NCBI GenBank assembly: GCA_910579535.1
Contig: CAJTUR010000013.1
Coordinates: 1-37,563, forward strand
Source of the DNA: an uncultured Bacilli bacterium
GTDB lineage: Bacteria > Bacillota_I > Bacilli_A > RF39 > UBA660
Direction: 5' to 3'
DNA: 37,563 nucleotides
The position numbers were made by a program, and so were the translations under genes. The notes under the pieces were generated by a model. It saw nothing but the letters and a program-made list of their open reading frames with translations. It ran no database searches and had not been told where the DNA came from. Of this stretch, positions 15,667 through 24,478 are shown piece after piece (the first letter of the stretch is position 1; every line of letters begins with the position of its first letter).

Positions 15667-17099
15667 GATTTCTTGATCCTTTCTCTAACTAAATTATTAG
15701 GAACTAAAGTTTGACTTCTTTTTTTATCATTTTTAAATTTTGCTTTTAACAATGTTTTCTTTAAATAAGTCGTATCAAATGGAATGATAGGGAAGAAGTA
15801 AGGTTTATTTAAACTCTTGATACTTGTAATATGAATTAAGAAATAAATGAGAGCAATCACAATACCATATAAACCATATAACGCCGCTCCAAGTAAGAAA
15901 ACAAATCTAAAATAACGTATGGCATTAATAAGTTCTTGTTCGGTAAAAATTAAACTCGTAATAAACGTAAAAGCAATCACAATAATCATAATAGGACTAA
16001 CAATTCCCGCTGATACCGCCGCTTCTCCCATAACGAGAGCACCTAGAATAGAAATGGCACTTCCATAATTACTTGGGAACCGCAAATCACTTTCACGTAA
16101 AATTTCACAAACCAGAATCATGACAATCGCTTCAATAAAAGTCGGTATGGGGACACCATCATTTTGGCTTGCAAAATTAACCAGTAAAGTTGTAGGAATC
16201 GTTTCCATATTGTAATTAATAAGAGCAATATAAATACCAGGAATCATCATCGTTAAGAAAAAACTTGTAAATCTTAGAATTTTTAAAAAATTAACATTAA
16301 CACTACGATTATAATTATCCGCAACTGGGTTGATAAAATCAGCAAAAAAAGCGGGTAAAATAAGAACAAAAGGAGACGTATCTACCATAATACAGACTTT
16401 ACCTTCTAAAAGTGCACTGGCAACCACATCAGGGCGTTCACTAGAAGAAATCGTTGGAAAAGGGGTTTTCTCATCTTCCATTAAAATATTGGCAACCACT
16501 CCCGAATCAATAATTCCATCCACATCGATTCGTTCCAGTTGCTTTTTAATACTATCAACCATATCCATATCTGTAATATCATCAAAATATAAAATTTCTA
16601 CCTTTGTATTAGTTTTCCTTCCCATATTTAAGTCACTACTTTTTAAATGACTGGATTTAATTCTTCGTTTTAATAACCCTAAATTAATTTGAATATTTTC
16701 AGTAAAAGCATCTTTTGGTCCATAAACTGTTTTTTGTATTTCAGGAACACTAACACTACGATTAATGTCCGCTTTGGTTTCAAACGCTAAAATTTCTTTT
16801 GTCGTTAAAACAATCGTAAAACCATTTGTTAAATAAAACTCTATCGTATCCTTATTTTCAATTTTTATTGTATTGGGTCCAGGAATAATACTCTCGATAT
16901 CTTTATATTGAACACTCTTTAAATTATTAATACTGGTAAGTTTCTTTAAAATATAGTCATTAACCTTATCACTACCAGTAACACTTTCTAAGTAGATAAC
17001 ATAAATATCTTTAAACTTTTTAGTTGTGATTTTTTTTACAATAAAATCTGTACTGTTAATAAATTCTTGCTCTAATTGCTTTAAAACTTTTTCTTGCAT
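15663..17099 (-). CDS. Spore germination protein, GerA/GerAA family
   Basis: A ~478-aa germinant receptor subunit. The soluble N-terminal domain holds SVPEIQKTVYGPKDAFTE then NLGLLKRRIKS (family 'EP..E....GP...F.E....N..L.RrRi'), followed by TNTKVEILYFDDI and, from about residue 235, a membrane domain with FPTISSSERPDVVASALLEG and FADFINPVADNY. The frame is open to ATG 17183, but the start is placed at ATG 17099 because GGTGG (17109-17105) is an RBS and because a SigG-like promoter lies at 17115-17144, which a longer protein would have to overlap. Heads the gerA-gerC-gerB operon. Confidence 0.92.
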   Translation of the reverse strand: MQEKVLKQLEQEFINSTDFIVKKITTKKFKDIYVIYLESVTGSDKVNDYILKKLTSINNLKSVQYKDIESIIPGPNTIKIENKDTIEFYLTNGFTIVLTTKEILAFETKADINRSVSVPEIQKTVYGPKDAFTENIQINLGLLKRRIKSSHLKSSDLNMGRKTNTKVEILYFDDITDMDMVDSIKKQLERIDVDGIIDSGVVANILMEDEKTPFPTISSSERPDVVASALLEGKVCIMVDTSPFVLILPAFFADFINPVADNYNRSVNVNFLKILRFTSFFLTMMIPGIYIALINYNMETIPTTLLVNFASQNDGVPIPTFIEAIVMILVCEILRESDLRFPSNYGSAISILGALVMGEAAVSAGIVSPIMIIVIAFTFITSLIFTEQELINAIRYFRFVFLLGAALYGLYGIVIALIYFLIHITSIKSLNKPYFFPIIPFDTTYLKKTLLKAKFKNDKKRSQTLVPNNLVRERIKKS

Positions 17100-17114
17100 A
17101 TTTTCCACCATTTT

Positions 17115-17144
17115 TAGTATGAACGGGAAAATCATTTGGTATAC
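17115..17144 (-). promoter_or_regulatory. Putative SigG/SigF promoter of the ger operon
   Basis: Minus strand: GTATA (17144-17140), an 18-base spacer, CATACTA (17121-17115). This fits the forespore SigG consensus gHATR-N17/18-CATnnTA. Germinant receptor operons are normally SigG-dependent. The predicted leader is very short. Confidence 0.55.
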
Positions 17145-17164
17145 AAAAAAATCTAGTGTATAAT
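17136..17164 (+). promoter_or_regulatory. SigA-type promoter of the rRNA methyltransferase gene
   Basis: TTGGTA (17136-17141), a 17-base spacer, TATAAT (17159-17164). It overlaps the divergent ger promoter. Confidence 0.6.
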
Positions 17165-17181
17165 AAATAAAGTGATGAAAC

Positions 17182-18366
17182 ATGTATGAAGTAAAAATAG
17201 AACGTTTAGATCATTTAGGAAGAGGAATTGGTTATATAGAAAATAAGATTACTTTTATTCCTAATACTTTACCTAGTGAACTCGTAGTTTGTCAAATAGT
17301 AAAAGAGAGAAAAAAGTATAATGTCGGAAAGCTTATTGAAATCATTGAACCTTCCAAAAAAAGAGTAACCCCATTTTGTCCTTTTTATAACCATTGTGGA
17401 GGATGTCACTTAGAACATTTAAACTACGAAGCGTCCTTAGAATATAAAGAAGAAAAAGTAAAAAATATTTTTAAGCTTGATAAAATAGAAGTGATAAAAA
17501 ATGAACACCCTAAAAATTATCGTAACAAAATTACTTTGAAAGTGAGAAATAAAAAAATAGGTTTTTATGAATCGCAAACCAATACTCTTGTAGAAATAAA
17601 AGCGTGTTTTCTTGCTAATGAATCTATAAATGAAGTAATAAAACGATTAAACAAATTAAATATTAAAAATGGTGAAATAATCATTCGTTGTAATACGAAT
17701 CAAGAAATTCTTCTAATGATCAACACGAAAGAGGAAATAAAGTTTATCGAAGAAGAGTTTAAAGGAATAAAACTAGTTGGTGTTCTTTTAAACAATCAAA
17801 CTCTTTATGGACAAAATTTTTTTTATGAAAGAATTCATGGACTTTTATTTAAAATAAGTTACGACGCTTTCTTTCAAATTAACCCTTACATTGTCGATAA
17901 ACTTTTTGGCTTAATTGAACAGGAGCTAGAAGCTTCAAAGACCATTTTAGATTTATATTCAGGGGTAGGGACGTTAGGAATGGTAGCCAGTAATAAGGCC
18001 GAAAAAGTCATCAGTATAGAACTTATTAAAAATGCTGTTTTAGATAATATACAAAATGCAAAATTAAATAAAAAAACAAATATTTATCCTGTTCTAGGGG
18101 ACGCCTCTCAAGCTTTGTCAAAAATAAAAGAGCCATTTGATTTTATTATGGTAGACCCTCCGAGAAAGGGGTTAGACAAATCGTCTTTAACGCTCCTTTT
18201 AAAAAGTAAAGCGAAAAAAATAATCTATATTTCTTGTGACCCCATGACTTTAAAACGGGACTTAGAAGAATTAAAAAAAGAATACAACATAGAAAAATTT
18301 TATATTTTGGATATGTTTAGTTACACTTATCATATTGAAAGTTTTTGTGTATTAAAGAAAAAATAG
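17182..18366 (+). CDS. rlmD: 23S rRNA (uracil-5)-methyltransferase, RumA/RlmCD family
   Basis: A 394-aa SAM-dependent enzyme that makes 5-methyluridine in 23S rRNA. N-terminal TRAM domain (about 1-55). An iron-sulfur cluster site is formed by Cys66, Cys72, Cys75 and Cys142. The methyltransferase domain has DLYSGVGTLG, VDPPRKGLD and catalytic Cys352 in YISCDPMTLKRDL. All expected residues are present. The Firmicutes homologue RlmCD methylates U747 and U1939; which sites this enzyme uses is not readable. Start ATG 17182 with AGTGA upstream. Confidence 0.92.
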   Translation: MYEVKIERLDHLGRGIGYIENKITFIPNTLPSELVVCQIVKERKKYNVGKLIEIIEPSKKRVTPFCPFYNHCGGCHLEHLNYEASLEYKEEKVKNIFKLDKIEVIKNEHPKNYRNKITLKVRNKKIGFYESQTNTLVEIKACFLANESINEVIKRLNKLNIKNGEIIIRCNTNQEILLMINTKEEIKFIEEEFKGIKLVGVLLNNQTLYGQNFFYERIHGLLFKISYDAFFQINPYIVDKLFGLIEQELEASKTILDLYSGVGTLGMVASNKAEKVISIELIKNAVLDNIQNAKLNKKTNIYPVLGDASQALSKIKEPFDFIMVDPPRKGLDKSSLTLLLKSKAKKIIYISCDPMTLKRDLEELKKEYNIEKFYILDMFSYTYHIESFCVLKKK

Positions 18367-18483
18367 AATGCTTAGAATAGAAATCAGGAACGCGAAATTT
18401 GACAGTTTCTCTATAAATATGATAGGATGTAGTCATCAGTTGAATGACTGATGCATAAAATAAAATGAAAGGATGTTATTTAT

Positions 18484-18549
18484 ATGAAAAAATTTACTAA
18501 TAATAATGCATGGCGTCATATAGGTAACACTTATACAGAATTGAAGTAA
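18484..18549 (+). CDS. Putative 21-aa leader peptide
   Basis: Peptide MKKFTNNNAWRHIGNTYTEL K, stop TAA, with RBS AAAGGA 10 bases upstream. It holds three consecutive Asn codons and a Trp-Arg-His run. Its last codons lie in helix A of the attenuator, so ribosome position on it could select the downstream fold. Too short to judge by composition; supported by RBS, spacing and structure. Confidence 0.5.
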   Translation: MKKFTNNNAWRHIGNTYTELK

Positions 18550-18614
18550 TTCAAGTACTAGGTATAAGTGGATTTTTGCATGGCTTATACCTGTATGAAA
18601 ATAAAAAATTTAAT

Positions 18615-18658
18615 AAAAAGGAATACAGGATTTTACTAAAAACTGTGTTCCTTTTTTT
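18615..18658 (+). terminator. Strong terminator before the M20 peptidase gene
   Basis: A 14-bp stem (18615-18628 with 18643-18656, one G-U pair), a 14-base loop and a T run. It lies 65 bases before the next start codon, so it either ends a small RNA or attenuates the peptidase gene. Confidence 0.85.
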
Positions 18659-18723
18659 ATCCAAAATTATTTTTCGTAAAAAGGTAGGCAATGTAAAAAA
18701 ACAAAAAAAGAAAGGAAAATAAG

Positions 18724-19761
18724 ATGGATACAAAAGAAATATTAAAAAAATTGGTAAGTTATAATACCATTAAAGATAAGCAAAACAAAGAAATTATGGA
18801 TTTTATAGAAAACTATTTAAAAAAATATCATTTTACTACAAAAAGAATAAAAAAATGTTTAATCGCCTTTAATAGCGATACGCCAAACATTGGCTTTATT
18901 GGACATACTGATACGGTGGACTTTGCTTCTTGGGATGGCAATCCTTTTGCTCTTCAAGAAAAAGACGAAAAACTAATTGGTCTTGGTGCTTGTGACATGA
19001 AAGGAGGCATCGCCGCTCTCTTATCGACGATTGCTAAAATAGACCTAACTAAAAATAAAATCGCTCTTTATTTTACCCATGATGAAGAAATTAGTTTTCA
19101 AGGGATAAAAAAAATTAAAGACTCTATCATTCCAGAAAACGTTATCATCGGAGAACCAACCAATAATGTCCCCGTTTATGGAACGAAAGGTGTCTTAGAA
19201 GTCAAAATAGAATTTTTTGGAATCAAATGCCATTCCTCAACTCCTGATAAAGGAATCAGTGCCATTCAAGAAACAATTAAGTTTATAAAAAAAATGGAAG
19301 AATATTATCAAAGCAAAATTAAAACAGAAAAGGTAAAAGATTTTGAGGTGCCTTATACAACCATGAACATTGGCATGATAAAAGGGGGAGAATCGGTAAA
19401 CTCTGTAGCGGGAAAATGTGAGATTAGTATTGATTTTAGAATTGCCAAAGAAGAACATCTGGAAAAAATAACTAAAAAAATGAAAGACTTATTAAAAACC
19501 TATCCTTCAAAACTAACAATAAAACAAAGTCTTTCACCAAAAATAAATCCAAATGATTTAAGTTTCATAGAAAAAATTTCTTCTAAAAAAGAAACAAAGT
19601 GTTATTTAACAGAAGGATCTTACATAGATAAGAACTTTATTATATTAGGTCCTGGACCAGATACTTCTCATCAAAAGAATGAATATGTTAATTTAAGTTC
19701 ACTAAAGGAAACAGAAAAATTATATAAAAAAATAATAGAGTTTTATAATGGAAGGAAATAA
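18724..19761 (+). CDS. M20 family metallopeptidase/deacylase (ArgE/DapE-like)
   Basis: A 345-aa zinc hydrolase. Motifs: GHTDTV (His61), GLGACDMKGG (Asp91, bridging), THDEE (general base Glu121, ligand Glu122), IGEPT (Glu144), the dimerisation-domain KCHSSTP, and the C-terminal GPGPDTSHQKNEYV with the last His ligand. The family includes acetylornithine deacetylase, succinyl-diaminopimelate desuccinylase and carboxypeptidases; substrate is unclear and no arg or dap genes are nearby. RBS AAAGGA. A GNAT-like gene starts 5 bases after its stop, so the pair may act on the same acylated compound (inference). Expression is probably controlled by the upstream attenuator. Confidence 0.88.
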   Translation: MDTKEILKKLVSYNTIKDKQNKEIMDFIENYLKKYHFTTKRIKKCLIAFNSDTPNIGFIGHTDTVDFASWDGNPFALQEKDEKLIGLGACDMKGGIAALLSTIAKIDLTKNKIALYFTHDEEISFQGIKKIKDSIIPENVIIGEPTNNVPVYGTKGVLEVKIEFFGIKCHSSTPDKGISAIQETIKFIKKMEEYYQSKIKTEKVKDFEVPYTTMNIGMIKGGESVNSVAGKCEISIDFRIAKEEHLEKITKKMKDLLKTYPSKLTIKQSLSPKINPNDLSFIEKISSKKETKCYLTEGSYIDKNFIILGPGPDTSHQKNEYVNLSSLKETEKLYKKIIEFYNGRK

Positions 19762-19765
19762 AAAA

Positions 19766-20401
19766 ATGAAAATAATCAATTATAATAAAACAATGGATAA
19801 AAATAAAATCGCAAAGGAGGCTTTTAAAATTTGTGGAAAGGCAAAGTTTCCTGTAGAATATGAAGACGTTTATAACCATTTATTTGAAAATGAAAAGTTA
19901 ATTTTGAAATTATTATTAAACGACAAAGATAATCTTGTAGGATTTGGAGTTTTTGAAAATTATAGATTATTTTTAGAAAGTCAGATAATAACAATGCTTT
20001 ATTTATCTGGAATGGTGATAGAACCCAAATATCAAAAAAAACAAGTATCACGAGAAATAATCAAAAACACATATCTTCAAATACAATCTGATTTAATCTC
20101 GTTAAGAACTCAAAATATTGCTATGGCAAAATCTTTACTGAATGCATTTGAAGATAATTTATTTACAATGCCAAAAGACCAAACAACTACAATAGTAGAA
20201 GTTTTAAAACAAGCAAGCCCTTTCAAGAATTTAGATGAGCGAGGTGTAATCAAAAATTGCTATTCCAATCAACTATATGAAAACTTAAAAGCGATGAAAG
20301 ATAACTTTGATGTTCAACTTAATAAAACAGACGCATTAGGAGTTATCATTGAACCCAGAAAAGAACAAAAAGTTTTATCTCTATTTAAAAATTTAAAATA
20401 G
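19766..20401 (+). CDS. GNAT-like acetyltransferase
   Basis: A 211-aa protein. LYLSGMVIEPKYQKKQVSRE then IIKNTYLQIQ resembles the beta4-alpha3 acetyl-CoA-binding motif A of GNAT enzymes (usual Q/R-x-x-G-x-G/A), but the pyrophosphate loop reads QKKQVS and lacks glycines, so CoA binding is uncertain. FGVFENYRLF would be beta2-beta3. ATG 19766 is preferred because AAGGA at 19752-19756 is its RBS; the in-frame ATG 19748 would overlap that site. Probably co-transcribed with the M20 gene. Confidence 0.6.
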   Translation: MKIINYNKTMDKNKIAKEAFKICGKAKFPVEYEDVYNHLFENEKLILKLLLNDKDNLVGFGVFENYRLFLESQIITMLYLSGMVIEPKYQKKQVSREIIKNTYLQIQSDLISLRTQNIAMAKSLLNAFEDNLFTMPKDQTTTIVEVLKQASPFKNLDERGVIKNCYSNQLYENLKAMKDNFDVQLNKTDALGVIIEPRKEQKVLSLFKNLK

Positions 20402-20463
20402 CTTAAAAAAATTAAAGCTTGTTTATTTAGAAAACTAAAAACTAACAAAAAAAATAAAAAAGC

Positions 20464-20494
20464 TTGCAAACCGTTTATAGATTTTTCGTATAAT
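20464..20494 (+). promoter_or_regulatory. Putative promoter of the tspO-like gene
   Basis: TTGCAA (20464-20469), a 19-base spacer, TATAAT (20489-20494), 42 bases before the start codon. Confidence 0.45.
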
Positions 20495-20536
20495 CTTTCT
20501 TTCTTAATTATAAAATAATAGTAGAAAGAAGGACGT

Positions 20537-20992
20537 ATGAAAAAAATCATTAAATCGATATTTTATCTATTTTTTCCTAGTTTAATCGGCGGAATCGTTG
20601 CATTTTTAATCAAAAATCATATTGATTATTCAAAGCTAATTAAACCTATACTTGCTCCACCAAAAACTATATTTCCTATCGCTTGGACCCTTATTTATTT
20701 TTTTATGGGCGTCTCCTACTATTTATACAAAAGAAAAGAAAATGAATTTTCTAAAACAGATGCTTTATATTACACCCAACTTTGCGTAAATGCCCTATGG
20801 TCAATATTATTCTTTTTATGGAAAGCTAGATTCATTGCGATTCTATGGATTATTTTATTAGATAGTCTTATAATTATTTTAATTTATTTTTTCCTAAAGA
20901 AGCAAAAAATAAGTGCCTACTTAAATATTCCTTATCTATTATGGTGCTTATTTGCTACTTATTTAACGATAGGAATTTATCTTTTAAATTAA
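20537..20992 (+). CDS. tspO: TspO/MBR family membrane protein
   Basis: A 151-aa protein with five hydrophobic helices. Family marks: LAPPKTIFPIAWTLIYFFMG (P..fP..W...Y...G), ALYYTQLCVNALWSILFFLW (Q...N..Ws..FF), LLDSLIIILI. Homologues bind tetrapyrroles and cholesterol-like ligands and affect porphyrin handling and stress. No tetrapyrrole genes are visible here, so the local role is unknown. Single-gene unit with RBS AGAAGGA. Confidence 0.88.
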   Translation: MKKIIKSIFYLFFPSLIGGIVAFLIKNHIDYSKLIKPILAPPKTIFPIAWTLIYFFMGVSYYLYKRKENEFSKTDALYYTQLCVNALWSILFFLWKARFIAILWIILLDSLIIILIYFFLKKQKISAYLNIPYLLWCLFATYLTIGIYLLN

Positions 20993-21160
20993 ACAAGTTT
21001 TTATGTTAAAAAATATAAATTTTCTCTTATCCAAAAGATGAAAATAATTTAATTATTAGTTTAAAATTAATAATAAGACTAAAAAGGAGAAAGATAATTA
21101 AAAAATTTAAAAATTAAAAATCAATATGCTATAATAAATCGTAAAAGAAGTGGTTGTATT

Positions 21161-24100
21161 ATGCGTAATTATGATTTTCATGAATTATTATCAGCAAGTG
21201 AATTTCAACAATTTGCAAAAAGTGTTTTAGAAATAAAAGAAAATAAAAAAGTAAAAAGTAATCCCATGACGAAAGATGGTGGCATAGACCTTTATTACTT
21301 AGATGAAAACACCATTGTTCAAGTTAAGAATTATCAAAACAAAGCGACACAAGTCCTTTCAGAATTAAAAAAAGAAATGGGACGAATAAAAGAATTAAAC
21401 CCTGAACGTTATATAATCATCACCGCCGCGGAAATTGGAAAAGAAAAAAGAGAAAAGTTAATAAAAATGTTTGAAGGGTATTTACAAAAAGAAGATATTA
21501 TAGACAAAAACGATTTAAACGATTTACTAAGCAAATCAAAATACCATGATTTAGAAATTGAAACATTAAAACTTTTAGTACCCAATTCGTTTGTACTCTC
21601 TCACTATTTAAATAAAATCGAAAACAATAAAATTTACACTGCAACAGAAATCGAATTAAACAAAATGAAAGAAGAAAAAAAATTATTTTCTGTAAACGAA
21701 GTTTTTTTTGAAGCTCTCGAAAAAGTTTCCAAAGAAAAAACAGTGATGATTACAGGTGAACCAGGAGTCGGGAAATCCATTCTTGGAAGAATGCTCGTTT
21801 CTTATTTTATCAATACGCATCCAAACATTGAATTTTTTAGTATCTCTAGTTTAGATGAACTGTTTCAAATTTATAATAAAGAAAAAAAGCAAATTTATTT
21901 TTTTGATGATTTTTGGGGAGACACCGAATACAATTTTAATCTCACTGAAAAAGAAAAAGACCAATTGATTCATTTTATCAAATGCATAAAAGAACTAGAA
22001 AATACCTATCTCATTATGACAACACGTGAATACATTTTAAAAGAGGGCTTGGAAAGAAATCAAAAATTACAATCTAGTTATAAACTGTATCAATTTTCCA
22101 TTAATTTAAAAGAAGTCTCTGAAACCGCTAAATTCAATATTTTAGCCAATCATTTAAAACAAGCAAACTTAGAATGGAATCATTTAAAAGTTCTATTAGA
22201 CTACTATCCAACCATCATTGAAAATGAAAACTATAATCCCCGTTACCTGAGTCTGTTTTTTTTGCAATATCATGAAAACAAATCTTTAAAAACATACGAT
22301 TTTTTTAATAAAACTCTAGACTATCTAAACAACCCTTATGATTTTTGGAAAGAAACACTAGAAAATCAACCTTTAGAAGTGATTTTATCACTCATGCTTC
22401 TTTCTTTAAATCAAGAGCAATTAAGCATCGAAGCCCTTCATAAAAAATACAACAACTTGATGAATCTTAAAATAATGAATAGTAGTCGTTTAATAGAATT
22501 TAAAGATTTAATAAAAAGAATGGATAACGAATTTACGATAACTAGACAAAGTGATAACGAAAAATTAATTACAATTACCTTTAAAAATCCTTCATACAAA
22601 GACTTTATTAAAACTTATTTAAAAAATAATATGGCAAGCTACATCACATTTATTTACCATCCTCACTTGAGTAATGATGAATTAATCAGTTTATGGCGTA
22701 TTTTAAATGAAGAATTTGAATTATTTAAAGAGTTAAAAGAAACAAAAGAAATCGATTATCAAATCATTCAGCGTTTAAAAAATCAATCTCTAAGTGAAAA
22801 CGACAACACGCTTATTGAACTTGGAGAAATCACCGATTTAAGCCATAAAACAGAAGTCGGGACATACCTAATCTCTTTTGTAGAAGAAAATCTAGAAGAT
22901 TTTGAAGACATTCTTTACAATGGAGCTTATTTTGGACTCGTTATAGCCCTTTTAAGTACCATGGCTAACAAATATGACTTTAGTGTATACATAGAAAATA
23001 TATTAAAGACATTGGTTTGTGAAGAAGATTTATTTCTTACTGAAAAAATAGCAACAATTAAAGAATTATACCCAGACATTTATAGTCAATTTTGTAAAGA
23101 ATATAAATACGAAATAAAAAAGTGTCTCTATGATAGTTTTAATAAGAGTAGAATAGAATGTGAACAAGAACAAGACAGCTTTGCCTTAGAACTCATGAAA
23201 TTTGACGAAATACCGACATTATATAAAAGATTAAATTTAAAACCTCCCGTCCAATTATTAAATGAAATCAATGAAAGCATTATAAAATTAGAAACAGAAT
23301 ACAAGCCGAAACGAATCAAAACTAATAATTATAAAAAAGCTAAACAAAAAATAAAAAAAGAGGAAGATAAATCTGTCATTAACGAAAAAATAAATGAACT
23401 AATAGGGAACAATGAAAAAATTTATAATACAGAAAAAGTATTAAAGCAATGGAAAATTTCTTTAGAAGTAAAAAAGAAAATTTTAAAATTAAAAGAAGAC
23501 GTTTTTTTCTCCGATTTCATTTATTATGAAAAAATATTAAGTTTACTATGTGATTATTTTTCCAATCACGAAATTTCAAACGATACATTTAAAGTATTGG
23601 AAGAATTTGAACAATTTATTATTAAAAAAGAAAACCTTACCATAACAGAGAATCAAATTCTTTATTGCATAGCTTCTTCAATGATAGCTAATCAAAAATT
23701 AATCATAAAAAAAACAGATTTAATTCCTTATTGTAATAGGAATAAAGATAAAATCATCAACAGTTCTTTTTTTAAAAAAAGAGGAGAGTGGTACCATTTT
23801 ATTCATCCGATTATTGGAGTGCATTTCGCTTTAAATTATTTTAAAGAAATTTTAAATAAAAAAATTAACCTTGAAAATTTTGTATCAAAATTATTAGACA
23901 TTAATGAGGATTGGAAAGAGTTAAATTTTGAAGTTGAAACGATAACACTCTTTACCCTTATTAAAAAAATATTTCCTAATCAATGGGAAAGTGAATTAAG
24001 AAAACCAGCTTATATAGATTTTCTAAAAGCAATAAAATCAACCAATTCAGTTGAAATAGCTAAATCTATCTTAAAAACATTTAATTTAAAGTACGAATTT

Positions 24101-24421
24101 CATAAAGATGGTGGAGCCATTTATTCTTTTGATAACTATTTTTTACATGATTTAATTAAAATGGACTTTTCATTAGAAATATTTGAATTATTCTTATGGG
24201 ATTTTAGTTATCCTGATGAAGAAATCGAAGAATTTTTTAATAAAATAACCGATAATGGAAAATTAGAAGTGAATAAAGCATTAAGAAAAAAGACATTTAT
24301 AAATGAGATAAAAGATAACGGAACAATCGAAACTTTAAATAAATTATATTTAGATTTATTAAAAGAATTTCCAAACTTAGAAAAGCCTCAAGAAGAAATA
24401 AAGGAAACAGTGGAGGTTTAA
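21161..24421 (+). CDS. Mrr-type nuclease fused to STAND ATPase, predicted defence protein
   Basis: A 1086-aa protein in three parts. Residues 1-120: PD-(D/E)XK nuclease of the Mrr/restriction endonuclease type, with SEFQQFAKSVL, DGGIDL (Asp43) and VQVKN (Gln54, Lys56). Residues 175-400: P-loop ATPase with Walker A GEPGVGKS (199-206), Walker B IYFFDDFWG (245-253) and MTTREYIL, the arrangement of the nSTAND3 family. Residues 400-1086: helical, lysine-rich, likely sensor. Nuclease-STAND-sensor proteins are known anti-phage effectors (Avs and related), where a phage protein binds the C-terminus and triggers DNA cleavage. It stands alone with a TATAAT at 21130-21135. The specific family of its sensor is not recognised. 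Nuclease and ATPase residues look intact. Confidence 0.8.
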   Translation: MRNYDFHELLSASEFQQFAKSVLEIKENKKVKSNPMTKDGGIDLYYLDENTIVQVKNYQNKATQVLSELKKEMGRIKELNPERYIIITAAEIGKEKREKLIKMFEGYLQKEDIIDKNDLNDLLSKSKYHDLEIETLKLLVPNSFVLSHYLNKIENNKIYTATEIELNKMKEEKKLFSVNEVFFEALEKVSKEKTVMITGEPGVGKSILGRMLVSYFINTHPNIEFFSISSLDELFQIYNKEKKQIYFFDDFWGDTEYNFNLTEKEKDQLIHFIKCIKELENTYLIMTTREYILKEGLERNQKLQSSYKLYQFSINLKEVSETAKFNILANHLKQANLEWNHLKVLLDYYPTIIENENYNPRYLSLFFLQYHENKSLKTYDFFNKTLDYLNNPYDFWKETLENQPLEVILSLMLLSLNQEQLSIEALHKKYNNLMNLKIMNSSRLIEFKDLIKRMDNEFTITRQSDNEKLITITFKNPSYKDFIKTYLKNNMASYITFIYHPHLSNDELISLWRILNEEFELFKELKETKEIDYQIIQRLKNQSLSENDNTLIELGEITDLSHKTEVGTYLISFVEENLEDFEDILYNGAYFGLVIALLSTMANKYDFSVYIENILKTLVCEEDLFLTEKIATIKELYPDIYSQFCKEYKYEIKKCLYDSFNKSRIECEQEQDSFALELMKFDEIPTLYKRLNLKPPVQLLNEINESIIKLETEYKPKRIKTNNYKKAKQKIKKEEDKSVINEKINELIGNNEKIYNTEKVLKQWKISLEVKKKILKLKEDVFFSDFIYYEKILSLLCDYFSNHEISNDTFKVLEEFEQFIIKKENLTITENQILYCIASSMIANQKLIIKKTDLIPYCNRNKDKIINSSFFKKRGEWYHFIHPIIGVHFALNYFKEILNKKINLENFVSKLLDINEDWKELNFEVETITLFTLIKKIFPNQWESELRKPAYIDFLKAIKSTNSVEIAKSILKTFNLKYEFHKDGGAIYSFDNYFLHDLIKMDFSLEIFELFLWDFSYPDEEIEEFFNKITDNGKLEVNKALRKKTFINEIKDNGTIETLNKLYLDLLKEFPNLEKPQEEIKETVEV

Positions 24422-24478
24422 ACAAGAATCAAGAAAAGATGGATTAATAAAATATAAAATTTCTTAAAAAAATCAATA

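Larger units (their letters stand above)
18399..18658 (+). promoter_or_regulatory. Attenuator-like leader with exclusive helices
   Basis: Four mutually competing helices occur in order. A: CACTTATAC (18528-18536) with GTATAAGTG (18562-18570). B: AGGTATAAG (18560-18568) with CTTATACCT (18584-18592). C: CCTGTAT (18590-18596) with ATACAGG (18623-18629). T: a 14-bp terminator (18615-18628/18643-18656). A blocks B, B overlaps C by three bases, and C would break T. The leader ORF at 18484-18549 reads through the 5' arm of A. A further hairpin CATCAGT/ACTGATG is at 18434-18453. A TTGACA is at 18399-18404 but the nearest TATGAT is only 13 bases on, so the promoter is uncertain. The design resembles ribosome-mediated attenuation. 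Confidence 0.6.

Noticed and set aside
13574..17183. TGA=Trp (Mycoplasma-like) genetic code
   Set aside because: gerA and gerC end in TGA within ATGA overlaps with the next gene, so TGA is a stop.
17100..17183. N-terminal extension of GerA to ATG 17183
   Set aside because: The extra residues are not family-like, the RBS and SigG-like promoter lie inside it, and ATG 17099 has a proper RBS.
18551..18733. Minus-strand 60-aa ORF in the attenuator
   Set aside because: It is the complement of the terminator and A/T tracts, has no RBS and is Phe-rich low-complexity sequence.
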